Assembly (NCBI GenBank): GCA_019096195.1
Contig: JAGTXK010000187.1
Location: forward strand, 372,001 to 436,000
Direction: 5' to 3'
DNA from: Boletus sp. NGJ
Lineage: Eukaryota > Basidiomycota > Agaricomycetes > Boletales > Boletaceae
DNA length: 64,000 bases
The position numbers were made by a program, and so were the translations under genes. Below the pieces are notes generated by a model, which searched no databases, was not told where the DNA came from, and saw only the letters and a program-made list of their open reading frames with translations. How positions within the stretch are numbered: the stretch's first letter is position 1; every line of letters starts with the position of its first letter. Positions 10,140 through 20,096 of this stretch are shown piece after piece.

Positions 10140-11250
10140 TAAAGGCTAGTGACATTCACCCTGTCTGGCCCTATCCCATGCATCCCCACATAGCCACAGC
10201 TGCCCGGCACGGTCCCCTTGTGTACATCAAGGCAAGTGTTGCCTACCCTCTCCAGCACCCTCCTATGCTTGGGCATTTGGTAACCACCACCCAGTCTGGT
10301 CCCCATGTATGCATCAGCATTCAATCACACTCACCCTGTTCAGTCCCATCGTATACTTCGGCAGTCAGTCCCACCCTCCCTGCTCGGTCCCTTGAATACA
10401 TTGAAGGAAGTGATACCAACCCCACACAGTGTGCTCGTACACATTGGCAGTCAGTCCCATTCACCCTGCATGGTCCCTTTGTATACATCGAGGTAAGAAA
10501 TACCCACCCCGCTTGGTGTACCCATATGCATTGGCAGTCGGTCATACTCACCCTGCTCGGTACCTCCATATGCATCGAGCAAGGGATACCCATCCTACAC
10601 AGTGTGTTCGTACGCATTGGCAGTTGGTCCCACTCACCCTGCTCAGTCCCTCCATATACATCAAGGCAAGGGTTGCCCACCCTGCCTGGTGTATCCGTAT
10701 GCATCGGCAGTCGGTCATACTCACCCTGCTCAGTCCCCCCATATGCACTGAGGTAAGGGATACCCACCCCACTCAGTGTACCTGTATGCCTCAGCAGTCG
10801 GTCCCACTCACACTTCCTGGTCCTCCCATATACATCAAGTGAGACCATGCCTACCCTGTCCAGTGCCCTCATATGCATCAGCAGTAGGTCATGCCCACCC
10901 TGTCCAGTCCCCACGTTTATATTGAGGTACATAATACCCACCCTTCTCAGTGTACTCGTATGCATCAGCAATTACTCACATTCACACTGCTTACCCCCTT
11001 TGTATCCACCAAAGTGAGTGATTCCCACCCTATGCAGGGCCCTCATATGCCACAGCATTCCATCACACCCACCCTGTCCAGTCCCCTCATATGAATCAAG
11101 GTACCTGATGTCTACCCCGTGCAGTCCCTTCATATTCATCGGCACTCGGTAATGCCCACCCCGTTCAATACCACTTGTATCCCTCAATGTCGGCTACACT
11201 CACCCCACTTGAGGCTCTGTCATTTATATTGACACTTTATTTACTTACCC
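10140..11250. repeat. 43/44-bp minisatellite with 87-bp higher-order unit
   Basis: The core CACCCTG(C/T)(T/C)CAGT recurs at 10332, 10375, 10462, 10549, 10635, 10722 and 10809, spacings of 43 then 86-87 bp. Between these lies an alternate monomer (CACCC.GCxTGGTGTA...). Two monomer types, about 43 and 44 bp, therefore alternate to give an 87-bp dimer, with roughly 25 monomers in all. Each monomer ends in a CATATxCATCxxGGCA-like block. Units diverge more toward both edges. Because 87 is divisible by three, long frames stay open on both strands (10178-10756 plus, 10971-10321 minus) with a 29-residue periodicity. I treat these as a by-product of the repeat and not as genes. Confidence 0.85.
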
Positions 11251-11369
11251 TTTCCAGGCTCTTCCGTATCCTACATATGTCCATCCATGCTGGGCCCGAC
11301 TGTGGCTCACAGGCCTCATATATCTTGGGCCCACCACGGGATCAGCCGTACATGTCAGGCATTTTGCAA

Positions 11370-14300
11370 GCAGGCTTACTGTATGCTATGGGTGAATGTC
11401 ACCACATGGGCTCTCCATATCGAAGTCTTCGTCTGCTCTTTCGCCATCTCTGACAGTTGTGGTTGCCCATTCATGGGTGAGCTCATTAGAAGTAGTGTCC
11501 TCTCTTGCCTTGTCGGAGCATTTATAAAAGTATTGAATGTTTTCAATTGTCTATAAAATGCTGTCTGGAGCTTGCGATATAAACTGCTCATATGCTTCCT
11601 GAAATGTGACTGTTGACTGCTTAAGTTTTGCAAGATCCCTCCAGGGTTTGAATAATGCAAGAGTGGATGTGTGATATAATGCTAAGTTGTTTGTTTCATG
11701 AGCACATGGAAACCACCGTCCAGGGAAGTATGGAATGATTTCGTGACTGTTAGACTGAAGGATTTGACATTGTTTTTGTCAGTCAGATGAAGGCCGATAG
11801 GGTATATGTGTATTATGTCTTCGAAGAGACACAGATTTGTCGTTGTCTGATTTAGCAGCATCATATGTGCTGACAAAGAAATCGATGAATGAATAGTCTT
11901 CCAATGCATCACCTCTATCAATGTATTCTTTGATTCTATCATGCAATTGAAGCCTGTGGTCTGTGACTTCTAGTAGAGCTAGTTCTGGCTGTTTCATTGT
12001 TATTGTTAATCATTAGTGAATATTTTTCTGTTTACTACTTACTTTGTCATGAAGGGGTTCTGTTCCATCTGATACATGATCAGCTGAATGCCCTCGGTCA
12101 AGTTGTGGATATACTTGCTTGAGCATTGCAATAACAGACGACATGTACAGCGGTTTGAAATGATGGGAAATATAACCATCACCCCAATTCATTAGATAGC
12201 TGACTACTTTGGGGGTGCTGAATTCTTGATCACGGCTAAGCGAATTTGCACATCTTTGAATCAATGTTTGATTCAAAGTGTAAACATTGGTGTTTTTGCT
12301 TTCTTGACTTTGATGAAATGTGAGTGTGTTCGCAAGCAATGCTGATGTATTAGAAGAGCGTTGCTAATGCTTTGCCATGTAATTTGTAAAGTAAAATATG
12401 ATATGACAGGTCTCCGCACCATTCATTATTAACTTGCAATCATGGTTAGACCTGATGCAGTCCATGAGAGTGGATACCCAATTGTTGATCATCCCATCGG
12501 TCCGTTGTGGCCCCCAGTTTCCATTGGAGTCAACCCATGCATGATCTGACAGTGGAAATGGTGCATGGCGTTTGCACTGTCATCATCCTACAGAACAATT
12601 ATACTTTAGTTGCCATTGCTCCTTTATTTTCTCCTATACATTACCTTTGACAATAACCATACATCCAGGACCACACCTATGTGTCTGAACAGACTGAACC
12701 AATTTTTTTTGTAATTGTTTACGCTCTCTCCAATAATCAGAGAATCTTGGATCTGCTGGTCATGAATATGAGATGGAGTTCGTACTTGGAAGGCTATCCA
12801 GTTCATCACTCTTGAAACCATCATAGTGTCCTCATATATTGAGTGAAATGAAATTTGCGATTTGTTCATGGTAAGTCGTCTGCGAGAGCATCTCCTTCAT
12901 CCTTTCTACTGTTAGTGCTCCCCTTAGCCACAACAACATATGTAGGTGCAGCATTCCTTGACCTTGAGCCTCTACTGTCCCAATGTATGCCTCGATTTTG
13001 CCAAAAATGCCCTTTTTTCTTTGAATTTTTCCTTCTAAATGACTGAATTCGAATATTGTCTCCAGGACTAGTCAAATGGTAAAGTGGAAGAATCTTGCTG
13101 CAGCATATGGATCCTGTGCAATCCGAAATGCATGTTCATGCTGATTAGGTCCTGAGGTGGCTGAAAATCTGTCCAAATTGATTTCTGCTCCTGTGAATAT
13201 CTGCACTATAGGATCGTTGATGTCACTTGGATTGATAGTGATCCACAAAGATGGAGGATTCTTTTTTATTACCATGCCCCATACCAATGAACATATTTGG
13301 GTACATGATTCATCTGTTCCAACAACATTCGCGCGCACAGCTGTGAGATGTTTCCTTAAAGCACGGATGGTCAGATTTGTTATTTCTTGGTTCTTGTCTT
13401 CTTCCAACCCTGCCTGCTTTAAATCGCTTGGTTTGAGTCGCATGAATGCTTCTTGGTGTTTGATAAAGTCCCTTTTTCATACTTGAAGTACAGCATTTCG
13501 ACAGACTTGTCTCTTCTGGATCACCCCAAATACTTGAAACAGAAAAAAAATATCCAGACGAAAATGGCGATCTGCAAAACGCATTGCCCATTTTGCTTGA
13601 GCTTCATAAGATAGCTGCACAGGTCATTCCACTTCAAAACCGCCCATCGCATATGGGAAAAGCCATGGAAAAGCTCCCAAAAGATGATTTGGGTTGTTAG
13701 GATCACCAATTGTAAGGTGCCCCTCATTGTCTTTCCGGGCATATTCCCATATGAAAGTACTACCCCTTTGTATTGCATAAGTCTCATTGAAAGGGAATGT
13801 TGCATTAGCCATTGCTTGTGCAAGTATATGTCAATCATCAACATCTGAAACTCCTGGGTCGAGTACACCATATGCTTGAATTGGAATTGTGGCTGCTCCA
13901 ATGTTCCATCCCTCTAATAAGCATGCTTGAATATTAAACAGTTAAAGAGCTCTCAAATGACAAACCAGTTACACTCTCATTATCCTCATCACAATCCACA
14001 TCATTGTCATGAACATACCCTGCAAGTTCGTTCTCCAATGATTCAACATCATTAGATGTTTGGACCACACTCCTTATTTCATCTGGTATTCCATCTTGCA
14101 GAAGTAATTCCAGATTTTCCTCTGAGATTCCAATATCTCCATAAGGAGGTTTTCTTCTTGAAGGAAACAAAGTGCATTTCGAATGTGATTCCTGCTTACT
14201 GATAACATGGATGGTAGATGATGATCTGGAAGGTTACCAGGTCCCATGAAAGTCACTGCGATTGTCACAGATAAAATGATAGGAGATAGAGATAGTAGAT

Positions 14301-15245
14301 TTCCGTGGACCATAGATACAATGTCTTGTGTATTCATACGATATGTCAAAACATTTCCACGTAGACCACTGTTCAGCATGGACACATCACTATAAGATGC
14401 TCCCTTCCGTTTGGGATACAACTTGACAATGTATGCAACTGGATAGTAGTGTGCAATCAGAATCCTATTTGGTAGAGTTAAGATTGAAAGCACTTCAGGT
14501 ACTTCACCAACCCAAAGCCCATTCGCAAGTAACCAAGAAGGTGTCCTTTTCATGTTCAAATATGTCTGACAAGAGGTGCAGATATGGCCAAACATATGGT
14601 TGTCTTCACTCATCAAGCCTTTATTGTAAAGTATCATTCCATTGACAAGATGTTGGTGAGGGTTTCTCATATATGGATATAGAATATGCTTGTATGGGAG
14701 GGTGGAAACATTAAGATGATTTGTTTCATGGAAAAAGAATTCTCCCCCACAAACGACACATGGTACTGAACGTACTGCATCATTGGCTAACAATTTGTTA
14801 GTAGATTATGCATGGCATAACAAACCTTTGACTTACACGTATAATCGATGAATTGTTCCACACAACTTCTTTGAACATCTTCCCCTACATCATCCAGGAA
14901 ATTTTCTTCAACTTCAACAGCAACATCTTGCTGATCCAAGTGGGCATACTTCATGGCAGTTTGATGTTCCTCTTCGATTCTCTGTTTCTTCTCACCTATA
15001 ACTCCACTGATCCTATCATGCACAAACTTGTCGTTGCGAATTGCCTTGAATAAAGTTTGGCGAGTACATGTGATGCCTCTTTGGAATGGCATATCATGGA
15101 TAGCAGTGATGATTTCTTGCTTTGTTAAACGGGAAAAATAAAGAGGTGAAGTCTTCTTGTGAAAGCATGTTACTGGAATAAAATAAAAGTGGATTATCAG
15201 TTGTAATCCGTTGGCATGACTTTTTGGTGACCTTAAACTCACTTA
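11370..15245 (-). mobile_element. Helitron (DUF6570 + HUH Rep half), truncated
   Basis: This is the N-terminal half of an Agaricomycete Helitron on the minus strand. It runs from about 15242 down to about 11380, where the homology fades just before the minisatellite. Helitrons move by rolling-circle replication using a Rep-helicase protein. The DUF6570 region and the HUH endonuclease region are present, but the Pif1-like helicase expected downstream (below 11370) is absent. I did not identify a 5'-TC end or the 3' hairpin-CTRR end. Confidence 0.8.
11370..15245 (-). pseudogene. Helitron Rep protein, N-terminal part
   Basis: The N-terminal region (15242-14790) is charged. The DUF6570-like block (14793-14074) has CVVCGGEF, the ICTSCQTYL pair, LANGLWVGEVPEVL, HYYPVAYIVKLYPKRKG, LRGNVLTYRMNT and GNLPDHHLPSML. 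Next comes GDPNNPNHLLGAFPWLFPYA (13722-13660), then TDESCTQICSLVWGMVIKKN and LDRFSATSGPNQHEH (13310-13140) of the Helitron_like_N region. The HUH motif reads H-L-H in GMLHLHMLLW at 12948-12940. Downstream are CANSLSRDQEFSTPKVVSYL and GDGYISHHFKPLY (12260-12150), a block at 11997-11779, and a weak tail to 11380. The frames change several times, and stops such as those near 12360 and 12830 break the gene. Apart from missing the helicase half it follows the family order without a gap. It is non-functional as it stands. Confidence 0.8.
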
Positions 15246-15801
15246 TCTCTGTCTACTGTCTTTTGCAATGACCACAATCTTTGATATTTCTACTCATCAT
15301 GCAAAAGTGTCCCATCTTCACAATTACACTGCACAAAAGTCTCTAGTGAATGAGCTTGAATAGCAACCATCAAAAATAGGCCATACTGTTTACAACAAAA
15401 CTGAAGAGAACCCTTTCATGGGGATCATCATCAGAAAAGTTGCTGAACACAAGTTAAAAGTCAGTGGAAGTGGTTTCTTCATCAATTAAGACTATGGTTC
15501 CCTTTCCAAAGCAAAGTTTTAGCTTTTCCTTACACGACCTATCATCTCTGCTCTCAAAATCGACTTTGATTGCACTTATTTACTTCTTGTGAACTTGCAA
15601 GACAAAGTGGCTATTGGCCAAAGCAAGAAAGACATGTTGGTAATAGAGGCAGGTTCACAGATGATCAGGTTTACAAGGAGCATCTTCCAGAAATGAGTAA
15701 GCATTGTGATGGTATACTTTTTACAACTATTATACTTATGCCTCAGAAGGAAAGGATTGTACTTGATTCTTCGCAACCCAAGAAACAATGAATGAGATAC
15801 T
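15246..15801. other. No gene recognised
   Basis: This AT-rich stretch lies upstream of the Helitron Rep frame. Short frames on both strands near 15570-15790 overlap each other and show no motif. It may hold the Helitron 5' end, which I could not place. Confidence 0.35.
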
Positions 15802-16504
15802 ATGATGATCTTGAAGGAACAGGTAAATATTCCAATAAACAGGAAACGTTACTTGAAATCCATACTTTTTTCAGCAAGTGCTGATCTGAATGTTGATGAG
15901 GATGATGATGTTGAGGTGATGGATGATGACACGAAAAATTGGAGCGTCCCTGAAAAATTCCAATCAGATCTCAATGAAATCAAAACTACCTGCAAGGCAG
16001 AACCTCTCTGTGTCTATCACCATGACCTTTTTGTCGAGCCCAACTGAAATTGAACATATCCTTGCCAATGCTCTTGTCGAGATCTCCTTCACCATTCATC
16101 ACACCTATATCAAAAAGAACAATGTTAGCCAGAACTCATTCAAGGCTCAGATTGAGCAGATCATGATATTGAAAAAACACGTGTCAACTTCTCTTCCTAT
16201 CCAGAACCCCCATGCAGGTCCCATTCAGACATACAAAGCTCTTCGATGAAGCTCTTCTCCAACACAAACCCTTCCTTTCAAACAGACAGTACTTGATGAG
16301 TCTCCAAATGCAGGCCCAAGCAAGATCTCTGCTAAGTGACAACAAGACGACAATGATGATGTGCAACACACACTGGACGTTACTCCAAAACTCGCTTCCA
16401 AAAAACCTCAGACCACACTGAACAAGGGTAAGGTGAAAGTGACAAATGAGGTAGAAGCAAATGAAAATGATCAGGCTCAGGATAAAGAACATGATGAGGT
16501 GTGA
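15802..16504 (+). pseudogene. Hypothetical acidic protein remnant
   Basis: Frames on the plus strand read as one decaying gene. An acidic stretch (DVNVDEDDDVEVMDDD-like, about 15885-15935) is followed by VPEKFQSDLNEIKTTCKA (15947-16000). After a shift come PTEIEHILANALVEISFTIH and HHTYIKKNN (16043-16125). The tail (16290-16504) is Lys-, Ser- and Asp/Glu-rich (SKKPQTTLNKGKVKVTNEVE). The middle block resembles lineage-specific Agaricomycete proteins of unknown role, by memory only. It may have travelled with the neighbouring Helitron, but no shared boundary is visible. Confidence 0.35.
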
Positions 16505-16814
16505 TACACAAGAAGAGATTCAGCAACTTCAAGTAAGATGTACCTGATGTATTCTGTTAATGCGGCTCCTGATGGTTTGAGTTCGTTCTTTGTCTTACAT
16601 TTTCTTAACAACTTACTTTTCACAATGCATGATGCCTTTCAACCAAAGCTTGAACACTTCAATACCTCTGTGTGAATCCTGGCTCAATGTCTTCACAGAT
16701 TTCAATCTCTCTGTCGGACATAGGTCCAAAACTCTGCACATTTTCAATCTCGACAATTTCTTCCTCTATTTTTCTAAAAAATTATTTAATATATATATAT
16801 ATTGTTTTCAGAAC
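16505..16814. other. No gene recognised; short (AT)n
   Basis: AT-rich spacer with a short TATATATATATA run at about 16789-16803. The overlapping plus-strand frames here show no motif. Confidence 0.4.
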
Positions 16815-17171
16815 TTACTTTGAAACCACCGATTTGAACTTGTTCAGAATACCGTCATCGACAATCCGTAATGAACCTTCGTCAACAAAAGAGAATGTCA
16901 AGATATAAGGCTTTCTCCTCATATTGATATCATACACCATAGTGTTGTCATGCCACAAAGTGATTATGGAGACTGGTGTGGTGTCGTAGTCATAAATGAT
17001 TTCCTGTGTCAGTCCACCATTTATTCTAAGAGTACTGTTCAACACAGTTCTAAAATTTGAGTGTTCTGGTGATCTAATCAAGCGGCAGTGAATGATATTG
17101 CACTCACTTTCCTGATAAAAAAAAGCGTTCACATAGTTTTTAGTGGAAAAAAAAAGCAGTGCAATTCGCAC
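16815..17171 (-). CDS. Hypothetical 118-residue protein
   Basis: An open minus-strand frame runs from 17171 to 16815. It has hydrophobic and aromatic patches (LLFFSTKNYVNAFFYQESEC, ITLWHDNTMVYDI, PYILTFSFVDEGSL), which are more protein-like than random AT-rich sequence. There is no signal peptide and no family I recognise. It lies upstream of the Helitron on the same strand, with an (AT)n tract at 16789-16803 just beyond its 3' end. It could be one exon of a larger broken gene. Confidence 0.35.
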   Translation of the reverse strand: MRIALLFFSTKNYVNAFFYQESECNIIHCRLIRSPEHSNFRTVLNSTLRINGGLTQEIIYDYDTTPVSIITLWHDNTMVYDINMRRKPYILTFSFVDEGSLRIVDDGILNKFKSVVSK

Positions 17172-17640
17172 TGCTAGCCATCGTCTTCAATGTTCTGGCA
17201 AGACTGTGAAAAGTCGCGGTTTAGGGGTTCAATGACTGAGACTGTTAACTCTAAATGTTAATATTTATTTATCAGTTTAATTTACACTAAACCTGGTCAT
17301 ACACAAGCAAAGTCTTCAGCATCAGCAATGCCTGCTTGTCAGTCACAGAAGTAGAGCTTGTGCCCTGACCAAGACATGATTTCGTCACACTCCCCATCAC
17401 ACTCTCACACTGTCATTCTCACAGGGGCAGTGACTGGAACAGCATCACCGTGTCACTGGTCACTGGTCACTCATCACTTGTCATTACTACCCCCCTATTA
17501 TTAGTTAAGCCCCCCTCTGATTGTAAAGGCTGTCTCTCTCAGCAATCTCAATCCAAGAAGGGACTGAGATTGATCAAGATCTGCAGAAAGGGACAGAGAT
17601 GGACAGAGCGGCATCTGAGAAGAGAGAGAAAGAAAAAAGA

Positions 17641-17646
<6 letters not shown>

Positions 17647-17677
<31 letters not shown>
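17647..17677. repeat. (GA)n microsatellite
   Basis: An uninterrupted run of about 31 bp of alternating G and A. A shorter run of the same kind lies at 22498-22510. Confidence 0.95.
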
Positions 17678-17679
<2 letters not shown>

Positions 17680-18285
17680 TCACTGTGGTGGCTATGGTGG
17701 TGGTGGGTGGCATGTGTGTGCAATTGTGCAATATGGTGTGAATCATGCAGTGAGAAACAGTGTTGTTGTGTGTGAGGATTGTAAGTGAAGTGCAGGGATT
17801 TTGGGGGGTGGTGCTCCTCTAAGTGGTCTTATATTGACATGATGAGATCTGAGGACTGAGTTGAGTTATGGCTCTGTGCTGACACCACATACCAAACCCG
17901 GTCTATGCTGCTTCATTGCTGCAGCTGTGTGTGCATGCACTGCGAGTTGGGGAGCTTAGGCCCAGGCCTCGTTCAGGGCTTCGACCTCCTTGTTTCAAAG
18001 CCTTAGTAATCCTTATGACACTGGGGTGGCAGCAATTGGCGGCTAGCTCAACCTTGCTTCAAAGCAAGCCTTCCTTTGAGCCTTGGCTCAGGACACCAGG
18101 GACAACAGTAGCAGTAGTAGCGAGCAAGGCCTGCATCATGAGTCGAACTCAGTTTTAGTTTTGTAGCAGTTACTCAAGGTTGAAACTGTTATATTGGCAT
18201 GTGTGTACGTAGCTCTCACATGTAGACCCCATCCAGGGGGACTCAACAAGGGGCTGTGATGCTTTTCTTGGGTGGACTGTCATTT

Positions 18286-18324
18286 GCACCAGTCCCAGTA
18301 TGGGTCCCACACTGGGACTGGTGC
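18286..18324. repeat. Perfect 14-bp inverted repeat (hairpin)
   Basis: Arms GCACCAGTCCCAGT (18286-18299) and ACTGGGACTGGTGC (18311-18324) are exact complements around an 11-nt loop. No poly-T or element end is attached, so its role is unknown. Confidence 0.8.
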
Positions 18325-18494
18325 ATGCTCCGCAGAAAGGGTACAAGATGCACCTCTCTGACGGTGTTTTGACACAGTCCTCAGAGCGAATGAGGAGGAG
18401 GCCCTCCAGGCCAGACGTATACAGCCCCGAGGCCTTAAGGTCTGCAAAAGTGACCAACCTGCACTGGCTGGTCACAGTCTCTGTGCTGATGATA

Positions 18495-18705
18495 CAGTGG
18501 CTCAAAAAAGTGTCCCAATGTTTGGCTATTTTGCAAAGACTTGACATTTGCAAAAGAACCAGAAGGTATTAGCCCTAACCCTTGCTGGGCCATTGATAGC
18601 CCTAATCCTTGCCCTGAAGATGAGCCCTTAGTCATATAATTTGGTTGTCATGGCACTGAGATATAGCCATATTAAAGTGACATGTCATTGGGACACTTTT
18701 TTGAG
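18495..18705 (+). repeat. Left 211-bp TIR of Tc1 copy 1
   Basis: The outer end reads GCTCAAAAAAGTGTCCCAATG. Its inner end (18685-18705) holds the same 21-bp word in inverted orientation, so each TIR is bounded by mirror copies of the terminal motif. Confidence 0.9.
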
Positions 18706-18725
18706 CAACATTTCTATTCTTCAAT

Positions 18726-19742
18726 TTAGTACTTTGTATGCCCTCCCTTTGCTTTTATCACTGCCTCTAGTCTTCTATGTATACTCTCTATCAATCCTTG
18801 ACACTCCTCAACCTCTATCTTCCCCCACTCCACTTCAATTCTCTCCCAAAGCTCCCATACTCCTTTTGGTGGTGTTGTATAGCTATTGAGTTTTTTTTTG
18901 AGGATTTGCCAGAGATGTATAATGGGATTAAGGTCTGGAGATTGTGCTGGCCAGTCAAGAAGCTTGATCCCTTGAGATTCCAGCCACCCCTTGGCTCTTT
19001 TAGAGGTGTGCTTGGGGTCATTATCTTGTTGAAAGATAATGCTCTCTTCAGGAATTCCAGAATTTTCCATGGAAGGAAGCAGATTATCCTCCAAAATGGA
19101 GACATACTGCTCAGCATTCATCCTCCCTTCAACCTCTGCGAGAATCCCCACTCCACTCCAACTCATGCATCCCCAAACCATCAAGGAACCTCCTCCAAAC
19201 TTTACTGTTCCCTAAACTTCCTTGTCTTGCAAAGACTTTCCTGCCAATTTCCATACATACTTCCTTCCATCTGACCCAATCCTGTTGATCTTGGTTTCAT
19301 CTGACCATATAACCCTAGTCCAGTCCTCCACAGTCCAATGTTGGTGCTTGAGAGCAAAGGCTAGCCTATGTTGCCTATGCTTCACAGACAAGAGTGGCTT
19401 CTTTTTCTTGACTACAACCTTGAGAGATGCAGACTTGAGAACATTCCTAACAGTTTGAGCAGAGACAGGAGAAGAGAGAGCAGAATTGATGAGATGGGTA
19501 GCCTGGACAGCATTTTCAACTTTGCCAGAGGTAATACTAGAAACAATTCTCTTTTTATCAGTAGGAGAAAGTTTAGAAGGACATCCTAATTTGATGTTTT
19601 CCTTGCCTGGGTGGATCTCCTTGATAACCCTGGCCACAGTAGACTTCCCCAGACCAGTTTGGAATGATATTTGCCTAGTAGAAAGGCCAGATTCAGAGAG
19701 AAAAAGAATATTGGCTCTAGCAGAGGAGGGAGTGGATTTCAT
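18726..19742 (-). pseudogene. Tc1-like (DD34E) transposase, one in-frame stop
   Basis: A single minus-strand frame of 339 codons runs from ATG 19742 to TAA 18726. It is broken only by one in-frame TAG at codon 177 (19214-19212), where the related copy has CAG. The N-terminus is a paired helix-turn-helix region (STRQISFQTGLGKSTVARVI, about residues 21-40), then basic linkers. The catalytic motifs are VIWSDETKI (Asp 148) and FQQDNDPKH (Asp 240). The position exactly 35 residues on, which is Glu in DD34E transposases, is Ile 275 in SPDLNPIIHLW. The C-terminus ends in IKAKGGHTKY. Length fits the family (about 340). Both the stop and the lost Glu mean it cannot act, though its ends look intact enough to be moved by a partner. 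Confidence 0.9.
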
Positions 19743-19883
19743 AATAAAGTAGGGTTGGCTGAATGGTATCTCTGCTCTTTATACCATTTGGAGTTATGTA
19801 AGTGACATAATCAGACAGGGTTGAAGCACAGCATCCATCAGAACCTTATGTTATTTACTAAATGATAGTTGATAATATTAGGG

Positions 19884-20094
19884 TCAAATAAGTGTCCCAA
19901 TGACATATCCTTTTAATATGGCTATAACTCAGTACCATGACAACCAACTCACATGACTAAGGGCTCATCTTCAGGGCAAGGATCAGGGCTATCAATGGCC
20001 CAGCAAGGGTTAGGGCTGATACCTTTTGGTTCTTTTGCAAATGTCAAGTCTTTGCAAAATAGTCAAACATTGGGACACTTTTTTTGAGCCACTG
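19884..20094 (-). repeat. Right 211-bp TIR of Tc1 copy 1
   Basis: Reverse complement of the left TIR with scattered differences, including one extra T in the terminal poly-T. Its inner mirror motif is at 19884-19902. Confidence 0.9.
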
Positions 20095-20096
20095 TA

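Larger units (their letters stand above)
17172..18494. other. No gene recognised; simple repeats and a hairpin
   Basis: This stretch holds G/C-richer, repeat-like sequence with CACTGGTCACTGGTCACTC runs (about 17453-17475). It also contains a GA microsatellite and a 14-bp hairpin, annotated separately, plus scattered short frames without motifs. The Tc1-like element at 18495 is inserted at its right edge. Confidence 0.4.
18495..20094 (-). mobile_element. Tc1-like DNA transposon, copy 1 (1,600 bp)
   Basis: The element starts CAGTGGCTCAAAAAAGTG and ends with the reverse complement. It is flanked by TA on both sides (18493-18494 and 20095-20096), the usual Tc1/mariner target duplication. Inverted repeats of about 211 bp (18495-18705 and 19884-20094) are very similar to each other. 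The transposase gene fills the middle on the minus strand. A second copy lies at 37875-39471. Confidence 0.95.

Noticed and set aside
10178-10971. Long overlapping frames (192 and 216 residues) on both strands with a 29-residue periodicity
   Set aside because: They follow directly from an 87-bp repeat unit, which is divisible by three; frames are open on both strands at once and have no domain.
10140-11250. Tandem array considered as a CRISPR array
   Set aside because: Units are contiguous and 43/44 bp long with no unique spacers, and the surrounding genome is fungal.
17647-17677. GA run considered as a promoter GAGA element
   Set aside because: It has no gene next to it in either direction that I can support; a simple microsatellite is sufficient.
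18777-19752. Several plus-strand frames of 73-165 residues across the Tc1 element
   Set aside because: Shadows of the minus-strand transposase.
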